Assembly (NCBI RefSeq): GCF_003289955.1
Contig: NZ_QLZR01000002.1
Location: 620,001 to 684,000, forward strand
Origin: Planococcus halotolerans
GTDB taxonomy: Bacteria; Bacillota; Bacilli; Bacillales_A; Planococcaceae
Direction of reading: 5' to 3'
Length of the DNA stretch: 64,000 nucleotides
Shown: in pieces, positions 51,192-59,572 of the stretch
Numbering within the stretch: position 1 is the stretch's first letter
Layout: each line of letters starts with the position of its first letter
Translations under genes and position numbers: made by a program
The notes under the pieces: model-generated
Seen by the model: the letters and a program-made list of their open reading frames with translations, nothing else
What the model was told of the DNA's origin: nothing
Databases searched by the model: none

Positions 51192-51226
51192 GAAAACACT
51201 ACATCCCGACAGTCTTAAAACTAAAG

Positions 51227-51270
51227 AAATATCCCCTGCTCACAGATATTGTGAGCAGGGGATATTTTAT
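51227..51270. terminator. Bidirectional rho-independent terminator
   Basis: A 17-bp perfect stem AAATATCCCCTGCTCAC with a 6-base loop and T-runs on both strands, between the repeat element and the cupin gene. Confidence 0.93.
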
Positions 51271-51761
51271 TTCCAGTTGTCGAGCAGAGGCCCTTCATTG
51301 CCATAGACCGGGTCTTTCTGCGGTAAAGGTGTATTCTGGATATCTTCCAGTACGTACGGTCGTTCATCCAGATTCCCGACTTTCTTGTTCGGGCTGACAC
51401 CGCCCGGATATGCGCCGACTATCTGGAAATCGTCGCTGGCGGACAGTTTCTTATGTCCTGTGCCTGCAGGCAAAACTGCAACATCGCCTGTTTTGACTTC
51501 AATTTCTTGTCCGTCTTCGCCGCCAAGCATTAAAACAGCCGAGCCGGAGCGCACACCAAGTGCTTCGTGTGTGTTGCTGTGGTAATGGTGGTAATCAAAT
51601 ACTCCATTTGTCCAGCTGTTCGTCCAGCCATTCTTATTAAACGTCTCTTCAATCTTTTCCGGATTGTTTTCAAATGCCCCGGGATAAATTGCCACACCCA
51701 ATGAGTCGTTGTTCGGTATCATGCCATCATCTTCAAAATGAATGAAATTCGCTTTTTCCAT
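51267..51761 (-). CDS. Cupin-domain protein (YjlB-like)
   Basis: A 164-residue cytoplasmic single cupin. The first metal-binding motif is YHHYHSNTHEALGV and the second VLPAGTGHKKL, giving three His and a Glu. It ends in a Pro-rich tail (DPVYGNEGPLLDNWK) typical of the YjlB group. The activity is unknown; such cupins may be dioxygenases or isomerases. ATG at 51761 or the TTG one codon upstream could start; GGAG lies 7-10 bp upstream. Confidence 0.82.
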   Translation of the reverse strand: MEKANFIHFEDDGMIPNNDSLGVAIYPGAFENNPEKIEETFNKNGWTNSWTNGVFDYHHYHSNTHEALGVRSGSAVLMLGGEDGQEIEVKTGDVAVLPAGTGHKKLSASDDFQIVGAYPGGVSPNKKVGNLDERPYVLEDIQNTPLPQKDPVYGNEGPLLDNWK

Positions 51762-51831
51762 CAATTAATCACTCCAAAGCTTTTTATAGGACTTTACCCG
51801 GCTGTCAGGATATTAATCAATTGATACAGTT

Positions 51832-52482
51832 TTAAAAGCCGAGGCGTTCCCGGATTGATCCAGCATAATTTTGGCTGACCGGCAGCAGCGAGCCGTCTTT
51901 CATTGTGAGAACGTAGTTCGAAGAAACGTCGCGAGCGATTTCTTCTATATAATTAATGTTCACAATAAAGGAACGATGGACCGGCAGAAAATAATCCGGC
52001 AATTGATATCTGAGTTCTTTCAATGTATGGATTGTACTGTAGGCTTCTTCTTCGGAATAGAACCAGGTCTTTTTCTGGCTGCTTTCGATATGTGTCACAC
52101 GCTCAATCGGCACTGGCCGCCAATTGTCTTCGAGCTTGCCGGTCAAAAAACGAAGCTGCGGCTTTCTCGCCAATACATTGTTAGGCGGCAGGATAACCAC
52201 CAATACTCCTGCCTGTCCCGCGTACTCCACCGGATAACCGATACCGTAATAAGGAAAACCCAATGGCGAGTTTTCCACCAGTTTTTCAACCTTCCCTCTT
52301 TTTTTGAACGTCAGTTCCGCCACACTTCCGGCAGGCACCGGATCTCCTGCATGTATCCGCAGATCGAGCTCCCCCGCTTTGAAATATACATACGAATCCC
52401 CTACTGCTACAGCGATTGACGCGGCTTCCGGAAGCCAGTCTCCCATGATTTGGCTGATCTGTTCCACTAATCCTTTTTCCAT
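51832..52482 (-). CDS. LytTR-domain transcriptional regulator
   Basis: A 216-residue protein. The N-terminal half (1-105) is an alpha/beta sensor-like domain (PEAASIAVAVGDSYVYF, GIGYPVEYAGQAGVLVVILPP) of unknown ligand, without a receiver aspartate. The C-terminal 100 residues form a LytTR DNA-binding domain (RVTHIESSQKKTWFY, FLPVHRSFIVNINYIEEI, DGSLLPVSQNY). It is divergent from aceA across 172 bp with a perfect 18-bp palindrome, so it likely controls the glyoxylate shunt in response to a small molecule. The ATG follows a weak GGGGCCGAAGGG. Confidence 0.85.
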   Translation of the reverse strand: MEKGLVEQISQIMGDWLPEAASIAVAVGDSYVYFKAGELDLRIHAGDPVPAGSVAELTFKKRGKVEKLVENSPLGFPYYGIGYPVEYAGQAGVLVVILPPNNVLARKPQLRFLTGKLEDNWRPVPIERVTHIESSQKKTWFYSEEEAYSTIHTLKELRYQLPDYFLPVHRSFIVNINYIEEIARDVSSNYVLTMKDGSLLPVSQNYAGSIRERLGF

Positions 52483-52603
52483 CCCTTCGGCCCCTTTCCA
52501 GTCGTTTGTCTGCTAATACACCATTTTATCCTCCAATAAAACTGTTCATCCAAATTTCAGGACAATCAGAATTATCTGTTATATATTAATATACATCAAC
52601 ACA

Positions 52604-52621
52604 AACTGTATTAATACAGTT
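52604..52621. promoter_or_regulatory. Perfect 18-bp palindrome upstream of aceA
   Basis: AACTGTATTAATACAGTT, 33 bp before the aceA ATG; a second symmetric run TATATTAATATA lies about 20 bp upstream. It is a likely operator for aceAB. LytTR proteins usually bind direct repeats, so another dimeric regulator may be the user. Confidence 0.6.
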
Positions 52622-52654
52622 AAATAAAAATTTTTATTCGAAGGGAATGATTTG

Positions 52655-53944
52655 ATGGTAAGCAAGCAGCAAATTGAAGAATTGAAGAAATACTGGGAAC
52701 AGGATAGCAGATGGAACGGCATTACCCGCCCTTATTCGGCAGAAGATGTAGTGAAACTTCGCGGCTCTGTTCAAATTGAATATACACTCGCAAGACGCGG
52801 TGCCGATCGTCTTTTCCGTTCCATCCACGAAATGGATTTTGTTAACGCGCTTGGAGCGTTGACCGGGAACCAGGCAGTACAGCAGGTTAAAGCAGGCCTT
52901 CAGGCGATTTACCTGAGCGGCTGGCAAGTGGCCGCAGATGCAAACTCAGCAGGTCAGATGTACCCGGATCAAAGTTTATATCCGGTCGATTCCGTGCCTA
53001 ACGTCGTTAAGAAAATCAACCAGGCATTGCAGCGCGCCGATCAGGTCGATAATGTCGAAGGCACAGAAGGCATCGACTGGTTCGCACCAATCGTCGCTGA
53101 TGCGGAAGCTGGATTCGGCGGACCGCTGAATGTTTTCGAATTAATGAAAGCGATGATCGAAGCTGGTGCAGCCGGCGTCCATTTCGAAGATCAATTGGCT
53201 TCAGAGAAAAAATGTGGCCATCTCGGCGGCAAAGTATTGCAACCGACACAAAACGCAGTGCGCAATCTGATTTCAGCAAGACTTGCAGCTGATGTACTTG
53301 GGGTTCCGACATTGCTGATCGCCAGAACAGATGCGGATGCAGCAGACTTGATCACAAGCGACATCGATCCTGCTGACCACCGTTTCATCACCGGCGAACG
53401 CACACCGGAAGGCTTCTACCGCACGAACCCTGGCATCGACCAGGCGATTGCCCGCGGACTCGCTTATGCACCGTATGCAGATTTAGTGTGGTGTGAAACT
53501 TCGCACCCGAACCTTGAAGAAGCACAGCAATTCGCAGATGCCATCCATGCTGAATATCCTGGTAAGCTTCTTGCTTACAACTGTTCTCCTTCATTTAACT
53601 GGAAAGCGAAATTGGATGAAGAAACAATCGCGAAGTACCAAGTTGAACTTGGCAAGATGGGCTACAAATTCCAATTCGTTACATTGGCAGGCTTCCATGC
53701 ACTCAACCACAGCATGTTCGAACTTGCGCATGATTATAAGGACAACGGCATGGCCGCATACTCGAAATTGCAGCAGGCTGAATTCGCCAGCGAAGAAAAA
53801 GGCTATACGGCTACACGTCACCAGCGCGAAGTCGGTACAGGCTATTTCGATGAAGTATCACAGATCATTTCCGGCGGCACAAGCTCTACTACCGCAATGA
53901 AAGGATCTACAGAAACAGCTCAATTCCAAGCGGTGAAAGGGTGA
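52655..53944 (+). CDS. aceA: Isocitrate lyase
   Basis: A 429-residue enzyme that splits isocitrate into succinate and glyoxylate, the first step of the glyoxylate shunt used for growth on acetate and fatty acids. The catalytic KKCGH motif is in [36 protein letters not shown] and [11 protein letters not shown] are also conserved. The length is that of bacterial AceA. ATG at 52655 follows GAAGGGAA; the TTG one codon earlier is less likely. aceB follows after 6 bp. Confidence 0.97.
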   Translation: MVSKQQIEELKKYWEQDSRWNGITRPYSAEDVVKLRGSVQIEYTLARRGADRLFRSIHEMDFVNALGALTGNQAVQQVKAGLQAIYLSGWQVAADANSAGQMYPDQSLYPVDSVPNVVKKINQALQRADQVDNVEGTEGIDWFAPIVADAEAGFGGPLNVFELMKAMIEAGAAGVHFEDQLASEKKCGHLGGKVLQPTQNAVRNLISARLAADVLGVPTLLIARTDADAADLITSDIDPADHRFITGERTPEGFYRTNPGIDQAIARGLAYAPYADLVWCETSHPNLEEAQQFADAIHAEYPGKLLAYNCSPSFNWKAKLDEETIAKYQVELGKMGYKFQFVTLAGFHALNHSMFELAHDYKDNGMAAYSKLQQAEFASEEKGYTATRHQREVGTGYFDEVSQIISGGTSSTTAMKGSTETAQFQAVKG

Positions 53945-53950
53945 TGTAGT

Positions 53951-55543
53951 TTGATTACCAAATCGGATATCAAAATCACTGCCGACATTACGCCGGACAT
54001 GGAAAAGATCCTGACGCCGGAAGCCCTTGAATTTGTCGAAAAGCTTCATAAAAATTTCGACCAGCGCCGGCGCGAATTGCTGGACCGGCGCCAAGTGCGC
54101 CAGAAAGAATTGAACTCCGGCAAAAAACTCGATTTTCTGCCGGAAACCAAACACATCCGGGACGGTGACTGGACGGTCGCTGCCCTGCCGGATGATATGA
54201 AAGACCGACGCGTTGAAATCACAGGTCCGACCAACCGCAAGATGCTCATCAACGCTTTGAATTCCGGAGCGAAGATGTTCATGGCGGATCTGGAAGATGC
54301 CACTGCGCCGAATTGGTTTAATGTAATCGATGGCCAGGTGAATCTATACGATGCAGTTCGCCGCCAAATCGATTTCGAAATTCCTGAAACGGGTAAAAAA
54401 TATGCATTGAATGAAGAAACGGCCGTATTGATGGTGCGGCCCCGCGGCTGGCATTTGCCGGAGAAGAATATTGAAATTGGCGGCCGCGCCGCTTCCGGCA
54501 GCCTCGTCGATTTCGGGTTATATTTCTTCCATAACGCGAAAGAGTTGATTGCCCGCGGTTCCGGCCCTTACTTCTATTTGCCGAAACTTGAAAGCCATCT
54601 CGAAGCGAGGTTGTGGAATGATGTTTTCGTTTTCGCCCAGCAGGAACTCGGCATTCCGCACGGTTCCATCCGCGCAACGGTGCTGATCGAAACGATTCTC
54701 GCGGCTTTTGAAATGGATGAAATCCTGTATGAACTGCATGACCATTCCGCTGGCCTTAACTGCGGCCGCTGGGATTATATCTTCTCCGTCATCAAGCGGA
54801 TGCGGGGTAATCCGGATTATATTTTCCCGGACCGCTCCCAGGTGACGATGACTGTACCGTTTATGAGAGCCTATACTTTATTGTGCATCAAAACTTGTCA
54901 CCGCAGAGGTGCACCGGCAATGGGCGGAATGGCTGCCCAGATCCCAGTCAAAGGTGATGACGCTGCCAACAGCGCTGCTTTTGCGAAAGTTGCAGAAGAC
55001 AAACGCCGCGAAGTGACGGACGGCCACGATGGCACATGGGTCGCCCATCCAGGAATGGTCGCAGTGGCGATGGAACAATTCAACGAACATATGCCGAATG
55101 CGAACCAGATCGACAGACAGCCTGACGACGTAAACGTCACCGCTGAGGAGCTCGTTGAAGTCCCTCACGGCACCATTACCGAAGAAGGCTTGCGCTCCAA
55201 CATCTCTGTCGGCATCCAGTACATCGCATCCTGGCTATCCGGCAACGGCGCCGCTCCCATCAATAACCTGATGGAAGACGCAGCGACCGCTGAAATTTCC
55301 CGCTCCCAGGTATGGCAGTGGATCCGCCATCCAAAAGGAATCCTTGAAGACGGCCGTAAGATTAACGTCAGCCTGTTCCATGATTTTCTTGATGAAGAAA
55401 CCGATAAGATTAAAAAAGCCGTCGGTGAAGAAGTTTATGTTTCCGGTAACTATGCCGCTGCCCGAGAATTATTTGCAAAACTGACATTGGAAAGTGATTT
55501 TGCTGAGTTTCTGACACTGCCAGGGTATGACAAACTAAACTAA
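53951..55543 (+). CDS. aceB: Malate synthase A
   Basis: A 530-residue enzyme condensing glyoxylate with acetyl-CoA to malate, completing the shunt begun by AceA. The TIM-barrel core shows [28 protein letters not shown], the [22 protein letters not shown] region with catalytic acids, and [21 protein letters not shown] lies in the C-terminal part. The start is TTG, 6 bp after aceA, with AGGGTGATG just upstream; the next in-frame ATG is 17 codons on and has no site. Confidence 0.96.
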   Translation: MITKSDIKITADITPDMEKILTPEALEFVEKLHKNFDQRRRELLDRRQVRQKELNSGKKLDFLPETKHIRDGDWTVAALPDDMKDRRVEITGPTNRKMLINALNSGAKMFMADLEDATAPNWFNVIDGQVNLYDAVRRQIDFEIPETGKKYALNEETAVLMVRPRGWHLPEKNIEIGGRAASGSLVDFGLYFFHNAKELIARGSGPYFYLPKLESHLEARLWNDVFVFAQQELGIPHGSIRATVLIETILAAFEMDEILYELHDHSAGLNCGRWDYIFSVIKRMRGNPDYIFPDRSQVTMTVPFMRAYTLLCIKTCHRRGAPAMGGMAAQIPVKGDDAANSAAFAKVAEDKRREVTDGHDGTWVAHPGMVAVAMEQFNEHMPNANQIDRQPDDVNVTAEELVEVPHGTITEEGLRSNISVGIQYIASWLSGNGAAPINNLMEDAATAEISRSQVWQWIRHPKGILEDGRKINVSLFHDFLDEETDKIKKAVGEEVYVSGNYAAARELFAKLTLESDFAEFLTLPGYDKLN

Positions 55544-55562
55544 TTTATTGGAGGAGATCATT

Positions 55563-55694
55563 ATGAAAAACTTGCAGACAACTTACGGAACACGCACTAA
55601 GAAAGAATGCCGCGAATGTGGAGCAGAAATCCAGGAGCAGCGTGAGTCGATCGTCTACGAATGCGAACGCTGCATGGGGCATGGCGAAGAATAG
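55563..55694 (+). CDS. 43-residue zinc-ribbon-like protein (YhfH-like)
   Basis: A very short ORF with a strong ribosome binding site (TTGGAGGAGATC, 8 bp before ATG), 19 bp after aceB and before a terminator, hence the third gene of the aceAB operon. It encodes two CxxC pairs (ECRECG at 15-20 and ECERCMG at 33-39) spaced as a zinc ribbon, with an acidic end. It resembles YhfH-type small proteins of Bacillus. The function is unknown; its operon position hints at a link with glyoxylate metabolism. Confidence 0.7.
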   Translation: MKNLQTTYGTRTKKECRECGAEIQEQRESIVYECERCMGHGEE

Positions 55695-55707
55695 AATATG
55701 TACGGTG

Positions 55708-55739
55708 AAGCGGTCCGCTGAGTGCGGACCGCTTTTTTA
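55708..55739 (+). terminator. Rho-independent terminator of the aceAB operon
   Basis: A perfect 10-bp stem AGCGGTCCGC, 5-base loop, then TTTTTT. Confidence 0.93.
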
Positions 55740-55756
55740 TGGGAGAAATTGGTTCC

Positions 55757-56186
55757 GGACAGCATTTTTCTTCTCAGGACAGTATTTTTGATTTGCGGAC
55801 AGTATATCCAAATATCTGGGAAAGGGATGACAATACTATTTCCAGCATTATGCAAATTAATTCTAGAAAATCAATTAGAAAGTATTTAACCCTTTTTGGA
55901 AAGTATTTAGCGTCAATTGGAAAGTATCTGAGCCAATTTGGAAAGTATTTATGCCATATTGGAAAGTATCGCCAAATACTGGATTTTCAATTTTACTATG
56001 GGAGGTGATTTCGTTTATTTTCAATCAAATTAGTAAACTTTGCGGGAAATTACCTCCTATATTTCTTGCCCAAAACGTATTGGACAGTATTTGGCTTCTA
56101 TTGGACAGTAACTGACTTACAATGGACAGTATTTGGTCTCTAACAGACAGTATTTGAGTGGTTCCGGACAGTATATCCAAATAACT
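55757..56186. repeat. Phased array of about 13 short GGAMAGTATTT repeats
   Basis: Copies start at 55757, 55777, 55797 (20-bp steps, GGACAG); 55877, 55898, 55919, 55940, 55961 (exact 21-bp steps, GGAAAGTATYT or AGAAAG); and 56082, 56103, 56124, 56145, 56166 (exact 21-bp steps, GGACAGTA or AGACAG). Only the first 9-11 bases are conserved; the spacers vary. The last copies of the first and third blocks share 25 bases with one mismatch (55797 and 56166). Between blocks two and three lies a long inverted repeat, GGAGGT-ATTTC (about 56001) with GAAAT-ACCTCC (about 56045). The array fills the 514-bp space between two converging terminators. Confidence 0.85.
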
Positions 56187-56212
56187 GGGAATTACCTCTT
56201 CAAAACAACATT

Positions 56213-56247
56213 AAAAACCGGCCGCAGATCACCAATCTGCGGCCGGT
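56213..56247 (-). terminator. Rho-independent terminator
   Basis: A perfect 13-bp stem ACCGGCCGCAGAT, 5-base loop, T-run on the minus strand. It ends the acyl-CoA dehydrogenase gene. Confidence 0.92.
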
Positions 56248-56253
56248 CTCCAT

Positions 56254-57927
56254 TTATCCACCCATCACATATCCAAAATACTTCACAGTTTTCATTTCAG
56301 CGCCCAATTCACGCGTATTCCACGTCATTTCCGTGAAAATTTCAGCAAGCGGTACATAAACGCCGCCATGCTTCTCCGCCCATTCCAGCGCGACCACATT
56401 TTCAAACAGCTGCGCCATTTTCTGCATCAAGATTTTCGCTTCAAACGTCTGCAAGTCAGCTTCAAAACCGGCAAAAGTAGTTAATTCACCCTGCAATTCC
56501 TTCAGCTTACACCGCACCACTTCTACATCAGCAGTCGCCGCCAGCTTATTCAAACGTCCCATCAAATGCCGCCCAAACACTTCATGCGCACTGAATTTAT
56601 TGACGAGACGGATCAATTCAAGGCCAAGGATATTTGCTGTCCCTTCCCACACTGTCAGCACCTGGGCATTACGCAGCAGACGTGGCGTCACGAAATCCTC
56701 GATATAACCGTTGCCGCCGTGCATCTCAATCGCCTCGTGCGAGAAATGGATGGCCTGCTCGGCCGACTCTTTTTTCAGAATTGCAATCAGCAGCCGGTTT
56801 AATACCTGCTCCTCAGACGAAGCTTCACCGGATGTTATCCGGTCATAAAGCGTGATTAAGTCAAAAATCGCGGCAGTTTCAAATTCCTGTTTGGCGCGCA
56901 GCTTCATCAAACTGTCCTGCACCATCGGAAAATCCGTCAGCTTGCGGCCAAAGGCAGTGCGGCGACCTGCATATTCCGCTGCTTCATCCAGCGCGCGTTT
57001 CATGATGCCGATGGACGCCACCCCATTGCAAATCCGCGACAAGTTCAGAGCTTCCATCATGTACTTCAGCCCCTGCGCCGGATCCCCGACAACAAACGCT
57101 TCCGCCCCGTCGAATTCAACTTCGCCCGATGGCACTGCCCGCACACCCAGTTTGTCTTTCAAGCGCCGGATCTTAATGCCGTTCAATTTACCATCGACAC
57201 GCCACGGCACCGCGAATAAAGTCAGGCCCCTTGAACCTTCCGGCGCGCCTTCTATTCTCGCAAGCACCATAGCCACACCTGCCATGCCGGCATTTGATGC
57301 AAAATACTTCTCACCGTATAAATGGTATCCCGACTCTGACTCCACTGCCTTCACTTCGTTTGCGCCGACATCCGATCCGCCTTGCCGCTCTGTCAGAAAA
57401 GTGGCGCCTTCGAATAATTCCACATCTTCTGTGGCACAGACATGCGGCAAAAATCGTGCCTTCACTTCTTCATCCGCAAAGTGGTCCAGTAAGTAAGCCG
57501 TCGCCATTGTCAACGTCACCGGACAATAAAATCCGGGTTCCGACTGTGACAGCAGATAGCCTTGCGCGAAGCTGTATACATAATTCCCTTTGCGCCCTAT
57601 TTCCGGGATTTCCTTATGCACGTAGCCGACAATGCCCGTTGCGTATGTTTCTGAGACTGTCTTTTTATATCCTTCATTGACCCACACATGCGAGATATCT
57701 TCACCGAGCCGGTCGTATTTTTCCAATTTCGGCCCGCCTTCCCGGTCAGTGTGACGTGCACGCTCGTCGATTTCATTGGCGGCAAGCCTGCCGAATGAAG
57801 ATAACTCCCGGTCTGCATATTCCAGGAAATCAGCTGGCAATACATCAACTAATATTTTTTTCAATGTCTCGTCTTTACTGTAGAAGTTGCGTTCACCCGA
57901 CAGCGCTTGCCCTTTTAATACGACCAT
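56254..57927 (-). CDS. AidB-type acyl-CoA dehydrogenase
   Basis: A 557-residue flavoprotein, longer than typical acyl-CoA dehydrogenases and with the C-terminal extension of the AidB/ACAD11-like group. FAD-domain motifs are TFLTERQGGSDVG, EAIEMHGGNGYIEDF and LTVWEGTANILGLELIR. GSRGLTLFAVP is in the beta-domain. It may oxidise acyl-CoA in fatty-acid use, or have a protective role as proposed for AidB; with aceAB nearby, the first is attractive. ATG at 57927 follows AGAGGTG at 6 bp; the TTG at 57948 is upstream of that site. Confidence 0.85.
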   Translation of the reverse strand: MVVLKGQALSGERNFYSKDETLKKILVDVLPADFLEYADRELSSFGRLAANEIDERARHTDREGGPKLEKYDRLGEDISHVWVNEGYKKTVSETYATGIVGYVHKEIPEIGRKGNYVYSFAQGYLLSQSEPGFYCPVTLTMATAYLLDHFADEEVKARFLPHVCATEDVELFEGATFLTERQGGSDVGANEVKAVESESGYHLYGEKYFASNAGMAGVAMVLARIEGAPEGSRGLTLFAVPWRVDGKLNGIKIRRLKDKLGVRAVPSGEVEFDGAEAFVVGDPAQGLKYMMEALNLSRICNGVASIGIMKRALDEAAEYAGRRTAFGRKLTDFPMVQDSLMKLRAKQEFETAAIFDLITLYDRITSGEASSEEQVLNRLLIAILKKESAEQAIHFSHEAIEMHGGNGYIEDFVTPRLLRNAQVLTVWEGTANILGLELIRLVNKFSAHEVFGRHLMGRLNKLAATADVEVVRCKLKELQGELTTFAGFEADLQTFEAKILMQKMAQLFENVVALEWAEKHGGVYVPLAEIFTEMTWNTRELGAEMKTVKYFGYVMGG

Positions 57928-58147
57928 GTCAGACACCTCTTTTTTCAATTTTTAGTTATTTCAAGTTTAGCATTTGTTCTCGTCTATAGTAATAGGGCTC
58001 TTCTATAAGTTCTTGCCTCTCTTTTGTGCTGGCAACATCTTTTAAGATGATTTATTTGCGCAGATTCTGATTTGTTTGCGCTGCGTCCATCAAATCTAAA
58101 TTTACCTTTACTCCAAACCGCCAGCGGATGCTCATTTATTCATCCAC

Positions 58148-58179
58148 AAAAAAAGCCAGGCATCATCTGCCCGGCTTTT
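58148..58179. terminator. Bidirectional rho-independent terminator
   Basis: AAAAGCC-GGCA paired with TGCC-GGCTTTT, 7 bp past the stop of the gene at 58186; A- and T-tracts on both sides. Confidence 0.8.
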
Positions 58180-58185
58180 AAACTA

Positions 58186-58476
58186 TTAATGCTGTTTGGA
58201 TGCTTTGATGCGGTAACGCGAATCCTCTTCGAGTTTGTTGAAGACTTCGATGTAGCGGGTGCCTTTGTCACTTTCCTCGGCAGGAGCTTCTTCACCGAGC
58301 ATATCTTGCAGAGGTTCCTCACTCGGCTCGATGACACGCGAGTCGAAATCGTCCATTAATCCCTGCAGTTCCGCGTATCCTTCAATACCTTTATCTTTTT
58401 GCACCTTTTCAAAAAGACTTTCTGATTCATCTTCTGTCAATTCTATATACCCCACTGTGATCTGCTGCTTTTGCAT
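58186..58476 (-). CDS. Hypothetical acidic protein, probable SigB regulon member
   Basis: A 96-residue soluble, acidic, helical protein with no family I recognise. It starts MQKQQITVGYIELTEDESE and contains an acidic Pro/Glu stretch (about 48-70). The ATG follows GGAGGAAAAAGC, and a near-perfect SigB promoter lies about 40 bp upstream (58517-58543). The combination suggests a monocistronic general stress gene. Confidence 0.65.
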   Translation of the reverse strand: MQKQQITVGYIELTEDESESLFEKVQKDKGIEGYAELQGLMDDFDSRVIEPSEEPLQDMLGEEAPAEESDKGTRYIEVFNKLEEDSRYRIKASKQH

Positions 58477-58516
58477 GCTTTTTCCTCCTGTCTCTTTAAT
58501 ACTGCTTTACTGTCCT

Positions 58517-58543
58517 ATACCCTGCCCCTGAATTTTAATAAAC
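58517..58543 (-). promoter_or_regulatory. Candidate SigB promoter
   Basis: The minus strand reads GTTTAT, 15 bases, GGGTAT: eleven of twelve consensus bases, about 40 bp before the ATG of the acidic protein at 58186-58476. Confidence 0.8.
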
Positions 58544-58621
58544 ATCTTCCGGGAACTGGAAGACGAACTGGGTTTCCGTTATGATGGAGAATATAGACTC
58601 AATGAAACCGGAGTGATGAGA

Positions 58622-59284
58622 GTGCGAGTAGCAATATTTGATTTTGACGGAACCCTGTATTCGAAAGAAACTTTCCAATTGATGATGGCACATCTGAAAA
58701 ACCATCCGGAACACAGTTTGCGCTATCGCCGATTTTACCGCGCAATTATGCCTCCTTATCTTGGCCACAAACTAAAAATCTATCCGGAAGCGAAAATGCG
58801 TGCGCGCTCCGTGCAGGCGTATCTGATGGCACTCGAGACATTCAGCCGGACGGAACTGGAACAGTTTTTCGCGGAAATCGCGGATAAGATGCACGATGAT
58901 ATGAACAGCCGGGTTGTTGAACGGCTGCGCCAGCATGTTGCCGACAATGTGTACGTGATGCTCGTATCCGGCGCCTTCATGCCGCTGCTTCATGCGGTCA
59001 CGGAAAAATTGCCGATTGAAAAAATCATCGGAACAGAAATTCATTATAAGAACGGCATCCTGGATCACCGGACGCCTGTAACGCACATCCAAGGTTCATT
59101 AAAAACGGAAAAGATCCAGGAAGCATTGAATGGCCAGCAGATTGATTGGTCAAACAGCTTTGCATACGGAGACAGCTTTTCTGACCTGCCGGTGCTCGAA
59201 CTTGTCGGCAATCCGGTTGCCGTCCATCCAGAACTACGCCTGCGTAACGTGGCAGAGAAGCGTGACTGGGAAATCATCCAATAA
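58622..59284 (+). CDS. HAD-IB family phosphatase (SerB-like)
   Basis: A 220-residue HAD hydrolase of subfamily IB. Motif I is FDFDGTLYS (about 5-13), motif II VSGAF (about 116-120), the motif III Lys is in GSLKTEKIQEAL, and motif IV is GDSFSDLPVLELVG. Helical cap residues lie between motifs I and II. The group includes phosphoserine phosphatase and lysophosphatidate or phosphocholine phosphatases; the substrate is unknown. GTG at 58622 is used since GGAG lies 8 bp upstream; ATG at 58616 is only two bases from it. Confidence 0.82.
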   Translation: MRVAIFDFDGTLYSKETFQLMMAHLKNHPEHSLRYRRFYRAIMPPYLGHKLKIYPEAKMRARSVQAYLMALETFSRTELEQFFAEIADKMHDDMNSRVVERLRQHVADNVYVMLVSGAFMPLLHAVTEKLPIEKIIGTEIHYKNGILDHRTPVTHIQGSLKTEKIQEALNGQQIDWSNSFAYGDSFSDLPVLELVGNPVAVHPELRLRNVAEKRDWEIIQ

Positions 59285-59285
59285 T

Positions 59286-59337
59286 AAAAAGCAGACAGTA
59301 TCCAGGCAACCCACCTGTGATACTGTCTGCTTTTTTC
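59286..59337. terminator. Bidirectional rho-independent terminator
   Basis: A 15-bp stem AAAAGCAGACAGTATC with its complement across a 16-base loop, then TTTTTT; between convergent genes. Confidence 0.85.
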
Positions 59338-59338
59338 A

Positions 59339-59548
59339 TCAGTTTTGCTGACCCTGCTGCTCACCGACTTTTCGGTTCCGCACAAATCCGTAAACCACCA
59401 TGGTTAACAGCAAGATTGCCAGAACGATAAATACGATGCCATAAGCAGTATTGTCTGCGCTGAAATTCTGATAAGCAAACAACCCCATCGTTATGGAACT
59501 GATGATCAACGCAAATTGGGTCAAGGGATGAATTTTAACTTTCTCCAC
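59339..59548 (-). CDS. Small two-helix membrane protein
   Basis: A 69-residue protein with two hydrophobic helices (about 9-25 and 34-55) and a polar C-terminus ending in Gln-rich residues. No family is assigned with certainty. The GTG start has AAGGAGGAG six bases upstream, a strong site. It follows pcp by 24 bp on the same strand and precedes a terminator, so it is probably the last gene of a pcp transcript. Confidence 0.6.
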   Translation of the reverse strand: MEKVKIHPLTQFALIISSITMGLFAYQNFSADNTAYGIVFIVLAILLLTMVVYGFVRNRKVGEQQGQQN

Positions 59549-59572
59549 AAGGCTCCTCCTTCATTTGATTGA

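Noticed and set aside
55739-56008. Open frame of 89 codons across the first two repeat blocks, with 7-residue repeats such as FGKYLxx
   Set aside because: The frame is a by-product of the 21-bp repeat (7 codons). It starts inside the aceAB terminator, has no ribosome binding site, and the third block does not continue it.
55757-56186. CRISPR array
   Set aside because: The conserved part is only about 10 bases and the unit 20-21 bp; CRISPR repeats are 23 bases or longer with spacers of 26 or more, and no cas genes are near.
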